A stretch of 64,000 nt of DNA from Paragyromitra xinjiangensis (GCA_038503065.1 JBCAMK010000003.1:2170001-2234000); one strand, 5' to 3'. Shown: positions 49,975 through 60,785, numbered from the stretch's first letter. Made by a program: numbers and translations. Notes: generated by a model from the letters alone, not told the origin.

Positions 49975-50964
49975 ATGAACATTTTCCGCCTCTCTGGGGA
50001 TCTGCTGCACCTCCTTTCGAAGCTAATCCTCATCTTCACCATCCACAGCCGGCGTTCTGCTGAGGGTATCTCACTGCTTACACAATCACTATATGCCCTC
50101 GTTTTCCTGACACGCTATGTCGACCTCGTGACAGGGTCACAGTCTACGATTTACAATTCAGCGTTCAAGTTGTTTTATATCGTCAGTAGTCTGTATATTC
50201 TATTTTTGATGCTCAGGGTGTATGCACGGACACGTGAAGAGGAGAGAGAATGGAAGGTTTCAGCAGTGATTTTGGCGGGAAGCTTAGTAGCAGCGCCGAT
50301 CTTTATGGCGGCATTTGGGAGAGGTGGTAATGGGTGGTTCATTGAGGTTTGCCCTTCCCACATAGTTTTGGTGTGGTCAGTGTTAACTGATGGTCAGACA
50401 CTCTGGACCTTTTCTATTATTCTCGAATCCCTCGCTGTTCTTCCCCAGCTATCCCTCCTCCGTCACACTCAAATCCCTACCGTCATAACCTCTTACTACC
50501 TCCTCGCACTAGGCCTCTACCGTGCCCTTTATATCCCTAACTGGATTGTCCGTGCCTTGGACCCCGGTGATGGCTTCTTCGAGCCTATTGCTGTCATATT
50601 TGGCATCATCCAAACTCTACTATATATCGATTTTGCATGGATATATTACCGCCGGCAAAGAGTTAAAATTAGAGAAAATGGAGCTGTGCTTGATGGGGAC
50701 GATTTTGTTTCTGGTGGACTGGTGTTAGGATGGTTAATTGGAAAGAAGAGTGGGTCTACGGGTGGTAGGCAAACTGGTGGAGGATGGAGGGGCGGCGGAT
50801 TGAGCGTGAGTGCAGATGAGGAAGTATTGGTGCGCAGGGATAGCGCAAGTGGGGATGAGCTGGAGGATGAATTGGAGAATGAGGAGAGTGAAGATGATTT
50901 GGAAGTGGAGGGATTGGGGCCTGATAGAGATGTGGAGAGGGGATTAATTAACGGGGGGAAATGA
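49975..50964 (+). CDS. ERD2: ER lumen protein-retaining (KDEL/HDEL) receptor with extended acidic tail
   Basis: Predicted exons are 49975-50346 and 50398-50964 (312 aa). The seven-TM Erd2 fold is recognisable: MNIFRLSGDLLHLLSKLILI, the RSAEGISLLTQSLYALVF loop, TRYVDLVT, LWTFSIILESLAVLPQL, YYLLALGLYRALYIPNWIVR and the final TM near IQTLLYIDFAW. Erd2 binds HDEL/KDEL-tagged proteins in the Golgi and returns them to the ER in COPI vesicles. The 51-nt intron (50347-50397) restores the conserved join ahead of LWTFS, but it is a multiple of three with no stop, so a 329-residue retained form would also be translatable. After the last TM comes a long Gly-rich then strongly acidic cytosolic tail (about 90 residues beyond typical Erd2). 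A C-rich leader precedes the ATG. Confidence 0.9.
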   Translation: MNIFRLSGDLLHLLSKLILIFTIHSRRSAEGISLLTQSLYALVFLTRYVDLVTGSQSTIYNSAFKLFYIVSSLYILFLMLRVYARTREEEREWKVSAVILAGSLVAAPIFMAAFGRGGNGWFIEVCPSHIVLVWSVLTDGQTLWTFSIILESLAVLPQLSLLRHTQIPTVITSYYLLALGLYRALYIPNWIVRALDPGDGFFEPIAVIFGIIQTLLYIDFAWIYYRRQRVKIRENGAVLDGDDFVSGGLVLGWLIGKKSGSTGGRQTGGGWRGGGLSVSADEEVLVRRDSASGDELEDELENEESEDDLEVEGLGPDRDVERGLINGGK

Positions 50965-51778
50965 TGAGAGAAGGTGATAGGGGAAGAGATATGTAGTTCT
51001 TTCTGTGCGTTTGTTTGTATTTGCTTTCCTCTGCCATCTTGGGTTATCAAAATGGAGTACTCTTGAACAATATGATTGAAAGTTTTCGGGTTGTGTTATC
51101 ACATAAAATGATGGTCCAATGATGGTCGATCTAGGGCTTGTGGCTTGGGATAAAAGCGATCGACGGTTTGCCTATTTGTAAAGCGCTATCTGGATCGGGG
51201 TATTCTGTTGTCACTATTACTTATAGCCACTAAAGATATGTTCATTTGTTCTTCCCATCAACACCATGCGTGGGGGGTATCGGGCTCGTAGCATAAGATT
51301 TTTCTTCCTCATCGCCCAGAATATACTTCCTAGTACTGGGGTCACGAAACACTAGTATTTTTGTTTTTCGTCTTGGTTAATAGAGATGTAGACCTGCCAA
51401 ACCCAGACACCTTGGACCCTTGCAGCTCGTTACATTTTGTCTTCCATGTATGCAGGTTCTGCGCATCCGTTCGCCTGTGTTTCCATCCTTTTCCAATTTT
51501 TAATGCAACGTACCATTCAAAGCCAGCCAGATAAAGCTCTCTTTTCCGATGGATTCATTAATAAGGAGTTTGATGCAATCTTGCTTTTTTAATATAAGAT
51601 TGAGTATTGGATATGGATGGATAGATAAACGTATTCTTGGGAGCGGGAAATGATATTATGCCACAGTTATCTAAATAATATAAGGAGATAAAGGTCGTAT
51701 GCACTGTTAGTTTAATAGGTTCTCATTGGCCCGCTTGGGCTTGGCTAGGGCTAATCTATGTAAAAACTTACCTTTCGT

Positions 51779-51952
51779 CGTGCTTACAGGAGGGGTCGAA
51801 GGCCGCGCAGCGGCCTGAGAGCCCGACTGTGAGCACGAAAACATACTTTAGAGTAGTCTTTCTAAATTTGAGAAACAATAATGCTTCAAAGTTTCTGTCT
51901 ACTGACTTTGTAAAATTGCATGTATTCTCTTTAAATCCGGCCGTAGGCCGGA
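51779..51952. repeat. GC-rich palindromic hairpins
   Basis: An outer stem CGTGCTTACAG (51779-51789) pairs with CTGTGAGCACG (51827-51837), 10 of 11 positions. Inside it AGGCCGC (51800-51806) pairs with GCGGCCT (51810-51816) around a 3-base loop. A second hairpin TCCGGCC-GTA-GGCCGGA lies at 51936-51952. Short GC-rich palindromes embedded in AT-richer DNA resemble mobile hairpins of fungal mitochondrial genomes, but no mitochondrial gene is recognisable here. Confidence 0.55.
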
Positions 51953-52222
51953 CGTGGCTTGTAGTATATAGTTATAGTAATGTGAATCTGAGTATTTGCC
52001 AACCGTCAAATTTTGGAAATGACGCTTCAGGATTGATAGTTTTGGGAAGCAAAACCAACTCTTTCCCTTGTTTCTCTAGATATCACTGCGACAACGGAGT
52101 AGTGTTTTCAGCTACAGGCGAGTTTTAGTTTTCGGTTGATAGGTGTCCTGTTTTGTGCGTGCGCGTAAAACGGGGAGGTATCGTGTGCTTATACCGTGGC
52201 AAGGTGGATTTTTGGTATCAGG

Positions 52223-52405
52223 TTTGATTCGTTCTCACCTAGTCACACCAGCAGGTTAGTTGGTCGAATTACTCGGGGCAGGCATGAGGAACCTGAAAAT
52301 TTCTTCTGCTGGTAAGAATTTTTGATTCGCTCTCCCTAGCCACATTATCGGACTGATTGGCCAACTTCTGCTTGCATTTTGGGGTTCTTCATGACTGCCC
52401 CGAGT
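52223..52405. repeat. Compound direct and inverted repeat
   Basis: ACTCGGGGCAGGCATGAGGAACC at 52271-52293 is complementary to 52383-52405 at 21 of 23 positions. The same block holds a direct repeat: TTTGATTCGTTCTC...CTAGTCACA at about 52223-52247 recurs with small changes at 52321-52344. The combination looks like a rearranged or tandem fold-back element. Confidence 0.6.
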
Positions 52406-55400
52406 ATGCTTCTATCTGCAGGTTCTTCATGTCTTCACTTGATTGATGTCTGTGGTAGACAGCAGGACTGAGGCAATTGCTTAAAAGAGCATCATACTAA
52501 GGATATACCTTATGATGTGTCCTCAGGCTAGCTAATTTGCATGCTATTCGCTAATAACCACGGGCCTCTTGTAGATCATGTAGCTGTTATAGGCGACTGT
52601 GCCCAAGGACCTCCCATAAGATCCGAAGATATGAGTGGATACATTTCCGAGGGTCAAGATAGTAATCACAGGAATTTCCGAGCTTTGCGCACGTTTTTCT
52701 AGGCACCAAAAATAATCCTCAGGGTAATATTGACAAGGGAAATGGCAATATGGGTCCCAGAAGCACATCGGTTAGGTTCGTTCCCATCCCCCTTTTGTCT
52801 CCACCTGCTGTGGATCTGACTATAAAACGAATCCAATCAGTGTCCCTCACAACCCTGTGCTGCAGGTCCGAATACTTGGGTGTCTTCCCCTAGCGGTCTA
52901 CTCCAGAGCAGATTACAGGCCTGAGACACAGTCAGATAGCATATTTGACAGTTCATGATACAGGATCTGGTGAGGTGGTTATCCCACAACCGTAGCCCTG
53001 AGCTTGGGCCTGTGTTATTGATTGACTTGATGGAAAGGGCGTCTCATGTAGGTCTCTAGTAGGGTTTGTTGATTGCGTACTTCGGAAGCCATATGTTCCG
53101 TCTCCACAGCCTATCACTCGCAGTCTTGCGCAGTCCTCCATCACCGATTGTCGATCTCCTTCCCATTTAATCCCTGGGGAAAACTCCATATCACGAGCCC
53201 TCATGGGATTTGTGCCGTCTTGCCATGGCTAATTACATAATACCCCTCACCTCTTTTCTCCCTCACCCGCATGAAACGATGCTTTTCCGATATGACTTTC
53301 TTTTGGGTAGAAGGTTCAAGGGTAATGCTGGAAAGGAGAGGGGGTGGCAAAAGTGCGAAATTGTAATTGTAGGCAAAAAGAAAACTACTCTAGACTGAAT
53401 TTTGTGATCACAACCCATGACTCGCCCCTAGCTCCATCCGCGAAAGGGCAAAGCAGGCTAGCCCACATCACAAAGCCAGCAGCCTCCTCTTTTCCCACAC
53501 TCTCATCGTACCCATCAACAAACCTTCGCATCTATTTCCACTGTTCTCTTATGGTGTTTCTTGTCTAGAGATTCGTTGACGGATGTGGATCTTGTGAGAT
53601 ATGGGAGCTGGGATCACAAGGAAATGTTGGGGATTGAGGAAGAAACCCCATTACTGGCTGTTTCTAGCCATTGAGATTAACTAATTTTTCATCGCGCGCA
53701 GGCAGTTACGATCTTCTTGTTTCTAGCGCCTCATCTTTACTGCGACTTACTACCAACGGGATATCCTGAAATATAGTTGCTTTATCTAGCAGTAGGATAT
53801 TGGTTGTTTCTTCTACCCAACGATCCCAGATTTATCTGTAGGGCCTACCACACGAGGTGCTTTCGGGCTCGAGAATCCTGCCATTTGCCGGGGGTGGCCA
53901 CTTTTGGGGAATATTACTAGGTGGAATTACAATCGGAGGACATAATCTTTGTCGTGTTTTTGGGTTTTGATATCTTGGTGGTTCTTGGCCTTGATGTTTT
54001 ATGGTACCTCCGCTGAAGGAACAGGGCGCTTTTTTGAATAAAGCCAGCATTTTTCAACGGTAGAACGACTACCCCGAGAGATTTTTTCCGGATGGGGAAT
54101 CTTGGGTGTCTGGCTACTAGTTTTCGTCCAAAGACAAGTTAATCTTGTATCTACATTTATCAACTAGGGACAATGTCTTGGGGAAGTCTACATGTCTTTT
54201 ATCTTGAATACCTTGGAAGTAATAGGCCCTCGCTCGGGAAATTCAATTTTTATCGTACTTGAATAGCTTGTATGACGTATGTTATCGCAATTCCTTGGGT
54301 CAAAGTGAGAGTCATATCTTGCTAATTATGTATACGGACTGTATTAGAAAGTCATAATCTGTAAATGCCAAGGCTTCGCATGTAAGAGGGTCTATTTTAG
54401 ATTACTGCTAATGTAATATCGGCGACATGGCAACAGGAATCAAGAATTTGTTGGATACTGGTTGTTTTCGAACGAGGCACCGTTGCTATTTGGTATGAGG
54501 CATAGCTTAAATTATCAAATTGCAAATGGATAACTCGTCTTATGTCATCATGGCATGGATTCGGTTGGGACTGCACTCTTCAATAGAACTTTTTGAAGAA
54601 GAAGAGTGGTAGGAATGACGTAGAGAGCTGATAAGCTAGGACTCTACTGTCATAAGAAGGCCTTTTGACAACAGGTTCTTGGAGTGTCATGGTTTTTGGT
54701 TTGCGCTTTCCAAAACTGTGTCACGGGTCAACATATCCAGGATACGCTTAGGCAGGCAAGTATCCTTGAAAAACACGCAATAGCAGGGGTGTCACATGCT
54801 CAACGTTTTAATTCCAAAATGTGAGTTCCTGGGCCGCAAAAAATATCCCTGGGATGAGCCAAGACCGCACGGAAATGGAGGGAGGTGGTAACATAGGTTA
54901 ATGATTGAGGAACTAGACTTATACCAGCAATATTATTAGAACATGTTGCTATTAACTTGCATTTGCTAGAAAGGTTCGTATCAGATTTCATAACAACGGT
55001 GCTGGCGATTCTTTCACGTTCTCTCACGTTCTTTCACTATGACAGATATTAAAATGACAAGCGGCACAACACCTTGGTAATCCAACATTTTCCCTAAAGG
55101 TCATGATCATACGTTGTAATTTAGTTTCGAGCGTCGTAAAAAGCTCCCTCGCTTCATTGTTTCATGTAGCCTGTTTTCAACGTTTCGAATAGGCGGACCA
55201 ACTGGGTTTGGAGTCTTAGGAATGGAGGTGTAATGGATAGTCGGGTGCTGAGGGTGGCGAGAAATTTAGGAGGGAGTAGTTCAAGGATGTGTCTAAGGTA
55301 AACTGAGTTGTTATCGGTCTCGCTTTTTGTGCTCTCATGTTTAGGGAATTTTTAAAGCATTTTTTTGTTCCCTTTGATCACAAATCCTAGCGTAATCATA

Positions 55401-56235
55401 AATCTCGCCTATCTGTGAATTGTTCCTGACAGCATCGTATGAGATACATAGATATTTTTTCGCTGGTCTCGCACTCTGGGATACCCGTTTGAATTGCCGG
55501 ATCTGTGCAACGTTTCACCTTCAGTGTGCTGGTTATGCTTTTTCGCGTCCCGTAAACGAGATAATAGTCTACGCTGCCGCATATGACCGAGATTGAGGTG
55601 AGCCGTTAATGAGTGCGTCAACTGTCGGGTCTCGAGTGCTTTTTGATGATCAGAATTGAGAATCATCTCCTTGGGGACAACTTGTTCTGGTTTATAGGCG
55701 GTAAATATTTCGGTTTCACAGAATTAGGATAGCTAGATATAGTTCTTAGGTTAAATATACAAGTGACAAGAAGAGAGAAGTGGAGTACGCGTGATTTGTC
55801 AAAGGTCCGAAGCTCAGTATGGTGGATTGTTGTTCATATATGTAGATACATGTACTTACTTCGTAACACCATAACTGATTGTATTTTCTCTTCTGGGTTA
55901 GAGTCTCGGCCTAGGGCGCTTAAAAGCTGATCATGAAACTCTGGCAAAAGGGCCGAGTTCGTCTAGCGCGCGTGGCCCTCAAACATACATGTAGGCATCG
56001 AGGTGACCTATCTAATTCCATTATACCGTAGATATTGGAAAGCTAGAAAGATCGTTATCGAGAGTGGTTCTGTATTTTCGGGTCAGTGCATACGATAAGG
56101 CAGCTAATCATGGGCGTAAAGTGGGAAAATCTCTTGCGTCAACTTAATTATCTCAAGAAGAGCATTTTGGGTGGGTCTGTCTGCCAAGCTCTCCAAGTTG
56201 TCTCGCCTGCCAAGTGGGCGCCCTATTAAGAAAAT

Positions 56236-56448
56236 TTGCTGGGCTGTTTGTCTGCATTTTTCTTTTTTTTAATACTGGGCGGAGGAGCTTGGGTTTGTTC
56301 TAGATCCTATCTACCGAAGGCTGTTACGCTGCCAACGCCACATGTTTGCGCCCATTGCTGCAACGTTTTTCTACGTTTCTGCGACTTTGGGAAGAAACAT
56401 GAAAAAGTACATATTGGGGATAGTGGAACACCGGAAGAGCTGAACTAA
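56236..56448 (+). pseudogene. C2H2 zinc-finger-like fragment (possible relic)
   Basis: A 70-codon frame without an ATG contains HVCAHCCNVFLRFCDFGKKH followed by EKVH. Reading C-x3-C-x12-H-x3-H, it fits a C2H2 finger with the fungal FxRxxDxxKHEKxH flavour. One residue appears inserted before the first histidine compared with the usual FSRPxDLxKHxKxH spacing. No neighbouring fingers or joinable exons were found, so it may be a fragment of a decayed transcription-factor gene. Confidence 0.3.
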
Positions 56449-57194
56449 GCCTAGTGATTCAAGCTGCTATCAGAAGCAGATTTGGGATATAAGGTTGGCG
56501 CACGGGGCCAAAGTTTGCTATTTGAGCGCGCACGGCACGTGAAGGCAAAGGTCTGGGTTTGGCATTCCTGAAACCTTTCCGAGTCGGTGTTCATGTGTGG
56601 GTTGTTGGCTATGCAGGTATTCATGTATGGGGCGTGTCATAATGGCATTTTTTGTAAGATCAGGCGCTTTATTTAAACTTATATAGGTTATTGTGAACGG
56701 GGCACTTTTTGAGCGTGTATCCTTAATCGGGTGTTCTATACATCAACTTTCCCGAGACGCTGTTTCTGTTTGGTCTTAGGCGTCTGCATTGATGGTGTGG
56801 AGAAAGAGGGTTATCGGCTTGCCTAGCGGATCTTCGCATAGTTTACCGAAACCTTTGCCGACAAACTTTCCAGGCAATCTGAATCATGTTATTCGGTCGG
56901 GTGTACTGCAGAATATGGTATGGCTGATGATTGAGATTAACTAGTGGAGCGTGCAGATATTCGGAATTTGACGAATGAGGCTGGAAATGCTCTCATCTGA
57001 ACCAGAGAACTGTATGGCTGACCATTCGAAAAAATCGTCACTGTCTGACATTGTTGATGAGACAGAGCTACGTGTAGTGCTTAAGAATCCGAACGTCTCT
57101 CTTTAAAATGAGGAGGGATGGAAAACGACTGTTGGAATAAGAGCCAGAGGGCTTTAAAGAGAATCTGAGGAAGACTTGCGGGATAGAAATCATA

Positions 57195-58829
57195 ATGTTT
57201 ACGAAGAAAAGATTGCGAATTGTGGTTGTTGGGTATGTTTCCTTCGAGGAAGTGGTAACGGGTGTTCGCTGAAAGTCTTTGATACAGTGCCGGTACTACT
57301 TCACACATTGCTGCTTGGGCCTTTAGTACAAAATCAAAAGCTGACTTACATACTTGGGAAGGAATTGCTGGCATGGCTGCTGCATTAGCCTTCGGCAGAG
57401 CGGGGCATGATGTTGTAGTTTTGGAAGAAGCTTCTGAGGTAGTTTGTGCATGTTTTGAGATATCCTAAAATATAAGGGCGGATCCGTGCTCATAAAAATA
57501 ACAGACCGGAGAGGTAGGAGGTGGAATTCAAGTAGCACCGAACATGTTCCGATTGCTAGATCGTAGGTGTTATCCAAGATTTTACCTGCTTGGAAGTTTA
57601 AATAGGATATTATTTTGCAATTCTGTGGTTGTCGGTGGAATCACTAATATGATCTGTCCATGTAGGTTGGGGACTTGGCTCTCAAATCCAGAAGTTTGCG
57701 ATCTCACTCGCTTCGGTATCCCTCCGCCGCTGGGAATCCGGGGCACTACTTGGTATCTCTCCTATCACTCGGCAGTTCGGAGACCAGTACGTTATCCACC
57801 GCGCAGATTTACACCGGATTATCTGCGCCGCGGCACTCGCCCTCCCAACCGTTACTATATATAAGTCCTCTCATGTATTGAGGGTGAACTTCTTTGCTCC
57901 ATCAGTTTTTTTAGCATCTGGTCAGATCATAGAGGCAGATGTCGTACTCGGCGCTGATGGCATAAAATCTCGTCTTCGGGGGCAGCTCTTATTATGTGGC
58001 GGTGTAATTGATGAGTCGAAGCCTACCGGAGATGCGGCATTTCGTATTGTTGTCTCAGGATCTCAAATGCGCCAGGATACCGATCTTGAAGCTCTCATTT
58101 CTGAGCCGGCAGGTACCCGGTGGATGGGCCCTGGACGGCATGTAATGGCTTACCCAATTAGGGGACATGAGTATCTTAACTTGGTCCTGGTGCATCCAGA
58201 TGGGATGGATACCGAAGAGTCATGGTTGGCAGAGGGATCAAAAGAAGAAGTATTGAAGCAGTACGAAGGATGGGATCCTGTACTAAGGAAGCTTTTGGCG
58301 CTCATTCCGGAGGGAAGAGTGAAACGGTGGAAGCTGTGCACACATGATTATCTGGAAACCTGGGTCAGAGGGAGCTTTGCATTGATGGGAGATGCTTGCC
58401 ATCCAATGTTGTGAGTGAAACACAGTTTGAGAGGTGTTAACTTGAGGCAATGAATAGTTATTCACAATTTGTAGGCCTTATGTAGCACAAGGTGCTGCTC
58501 AAGCAATCGAGGATGCAGCGACTCTTGCGATAGTTCTTTCTAATGTTTCTTCACGGGATGAGGTACCACAAGCCTTGATGATATACGAGATAGCTCGTAA
58601 ATCGCGAACGGAGTCGATTCAAAGTACTGCAGAAAATACACGGGATGCATTGCATCTTCCGGATGGGGGAGTCCAAAGGGCTCGGGACGAGAGATTCAGG
58701 TGCATTTATCAAGGAGGTGAGAATCCGGATTGCTGGGGCGATTTGCAAGTGCAAAGCTTTCTTTGGGGTTGGGATGCGGAGAAGGTTGCCTGGGATTATA
58801 TGGAGATGTATATGACAGGTGACAGGTAG
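57195..58829 (+). CDS. FAD-dependent monooxygenase, salicylate hydroxylase-like
   Basis: Predicted exons are 57195-57232, 57327-57438, 57505-57562, 57666-58410 and 58475-58829 (435 aa). The PF01494-type features are clear: a beta-strand start RIVVVG, GIAGMAAALAFGRAGHDVVVLEEASE, GEVGGGIQVAPNMFRLLDRWGLG, YVIHRADLHRI, the DG motif VLGADGIKSRLR (about residue 163) and the FAD-ribityl GD motif GDACHPMLPYVAQGAAQAIEDAA (about 311). Such enzymes hydroxylate aromatic acids using NAD(P)H and O2. The first junction is abnormal: the only in-frame join I find puts 11 extra residues plus the split glycine between VVVG and GIAG, disrupting the GxGxxG FAD-binding loop. The best-looking acceptor (AAG at 57361, after a CTGAC branch) breaks frame. 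The gene may be damaged at its 5' end, or exon 1 lies elsewhere. Confidence 0.78.
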
Positions 58830-59169
58830 TGTAATATGCATGTAGACCAGATATTCTCGTTAAGCTTTCTTCGCGTGCACGTATCTATTGTCAGTGGGCG
58901 GGAAATATTTTTTTGGAGGTTTGTCTTTATGTGCTAATTGATAAGTTTTGCTTGGACCCAACATGAGGGTTGTGATTCTGTTTGGGAATAGCATCTATTG
59001 ATACGTGCGCACGTGTGGTGCTAGCTATAGTATGGGTAACTTGAACCTAAAAATCCCTAATTAGAGAGCGGCATATTTGTATTGTAGATATTAAACAATT
59101 GCTTTTTTTCTAGGTAAGATCGATCAAAGCGGTACAGCAAACTGAAATTCAGTGTAAGTAGGCAGGCGG
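58830..59169. other. Convergent 3' intergenic region
   Basis: This 340-bp gap lies between the stops of the plus-strand monooxygenase and the minus-strand GNAT-like gene. It holds presumptive 3' untranslated sequence and no recognisable element. Confidence 0.5.
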
Positions 59170-59916
59170 TTAGGTGAATTTTACTAACATCTTGCAGTTA
59201 GCGATAACTTCGCCTTTCGAAGGCGTAGATTCCCAGTCTTTCCGCTCTATAATTGCTGTTTCGCTAGAGGAGGGGTCCTTAACTACAACCTGTCCGCTGT
59301 AATGCTGGGACTCTGTATACGACATTCTTTCGCGGAACAAGTGCTCCCCTGCAGGAGTTACGCAAAGTGCTGTAGATAATATTACTATTGGTTTGCTTCA
59401 TTCCGAGAGAATTCCGGGTTCTTAAGAAGGATAGAGTAATAGTGTAGGGAGTTATTGCTTACCGGAATATCCAATTATCTTCTCACACCCGTTTTGGAGC
59501 ATAAATCTGGCAGCGATGTGAACATCTCTCCAGCAGTATTGGCCGAACCCATCTTCCTCGCTCCATTCCTGTCTCCAATCACTAAAGCGTTCGATATGCC
59601 ACACATGTAACCCTACCCTTTCTCTGCTTGTTGAATGGTTGGAAGGAGACCAAAGATGCTCTGGTGTAATGTCCCACTCTTTTAGATCGCCTCGGATCAA
59701 GGCTTCCCAGTGTTGTGACAGGAGAGGAAGGCATATGCAAACTCCACAGGGTGACTTTGAGGTTGGGGTGGGAACGTATTTTAAAGAGAGGTGGGGCGCT
59801 GTGGTTGTCCACGAGGTGAGGGAAGCAAGAGTTAATGGGGAAGGATAAATCGAAGCATCTGCACCAAGGATAGCAGGGAGGTCGGATGGATCTAAAGGCA
59901 CTAGATATGGTGGCAT
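59170..59916 (-). CDS. GNAT-like (acyl-CoA N-acyltransferase fold) protein
   Basis: Minus-strand exons are 59916-59463 and 59369-59170 (217 aa). The 93-nt intron has a GTAAGC donor and a CTACAG acceptor. Family-like features are a short N-terminal MPPYLVPLDPSDLPAILGAD, a central beta segment GVCICLPL, the strand VGLHVWHIERF, an amphipathic helix (DVHIAARFMLQNGCEKIIGYS) and the conserved-looking ALCVTPAGEHLF just after the splice. The pattern fits a divergent fungal GNAT. It would transfer an acyl group from acyl-CoA to an amine. The substrate is unknown. It lies between two FAD monooxygenases, convergent with one and divergent from the other. The GNAT assignment is moderate: the pyrophosphate-binding loop is not obvious. 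Confidence 0.65.
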
Positions 59917-60330
59917 TTTAATGACTGGTATGGTGTTTTGAGATCCTCGACGTTAAGCATGGTAGTTGCACAGCCACAGCACGGCCACCAAAGAAACCCT
60001 TGACCCTAGCCCTACAGGGGATACGAGCTATGAAATATTGCGTCTTTTTTTAATTCGGGGATTTTGCTTTTGTACCTGAGCAGTTCTCTAGAATAGATAA
60101 TAGACCTAAGCAGGGGTGGGAAGTTGTTTTGCCGTGTATCTTGGATAGCCAAAGCAGAAGCTAGAAGAACACAGATGGTAGAAAAACGGGTAGGGTAACT
60201 CGTTTATATCTAATAAGAAGCCTTGACAGATTGCCCTGGCATCTAACCAGCCTAGGATTCCGCTGGTGAACGGCACAGTTGCATTTTTACGTGCTAGTAG
60301 ATTCGTGAGCAAGCTTAGAGGATGGGTGTG

Positions 60331-60572
60331 GTACCGTATGTGCTGGCGAGATACGACCCAACGCTATACTTGGCCTAGGGTAGCAGATGTTAAGGTACGC
60401 TGATATGATATGGAATGCGCTGTAATTTTTTGGGCGGCATTGTTTAGAAATGATGCCATGGTTTGTAGAGCGTATATTTCACATCACTTGGGCGTACCCT
60501 AGAAACTACCCTCACTAGATTGGCTATAGTTTGGGGTAGCGTCGGGTCGTATCTCGCCAGTACATACGGTAG
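60331..60572. repeat. MITE-like fold-back element A
   Basis: GGCGAGATACGACCCAACGCT at 60345-60365 is complementary to 60538-60558 with one mismatch. Pairing extends outward through GTACCGTATGTGCT (60331-60344) and 60559-60572 at 12 of 14 positions. Arms of about 35 bp around a 172-bp loop without an open frame fit a small non-autonomous transposon. Confidence 0.72.
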
Positions 60573-60655
60573 GCAGCGTGGTGACGGCCTTCTGTTCGGC
60601 TGGGATGTAGAGCTAGAGTACGTATCAAGCGTGAGGATCTATAGCTAATGAGCTG

Positions 60656-60785
60656 GAGATACCCTACTCAAGCGGTCGGAATCTTTTCAGGTCACGTTAT
60701 GCCAAGTCTAGCAGAAATTAAGGGAAATCGTTGGGTGTGGCAACCACGTGACCTGAAGGGATTCCGACCGTTTGGGTAGTGTCTC
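60656..60785. repeat. MITE-like fold-back element B
   Basis: The core arm CGGTCGGAATCTTTTCAGG plus TCACGT (60673-60697) is complementary to 60746-60770 with two mismatches. Outer bases (GAGA...CTAC) also pair with small gaps, giving arms of about 40 bp and a 48-bp loop. The sequence differs from element A, which lies 84 bp to the left. Confidence 0.72.

Larger units (their letters stand above)
50965..57194. other. 6.2-kb gene-poor region with hairpins and repeats
   Basis: No complete gene is supported. Noted structures are GC-rich hairpins at 51779-51837 and 51936-51952, an inverted plus direct repeat block at 52223-52405, and a zinc-finger-like scrap at 56236-56448. A 99-codon GTG-started frame (51829-52128) overlaps the hairpin DNA and resembles no protein I know. 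Confidence 0.5.
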
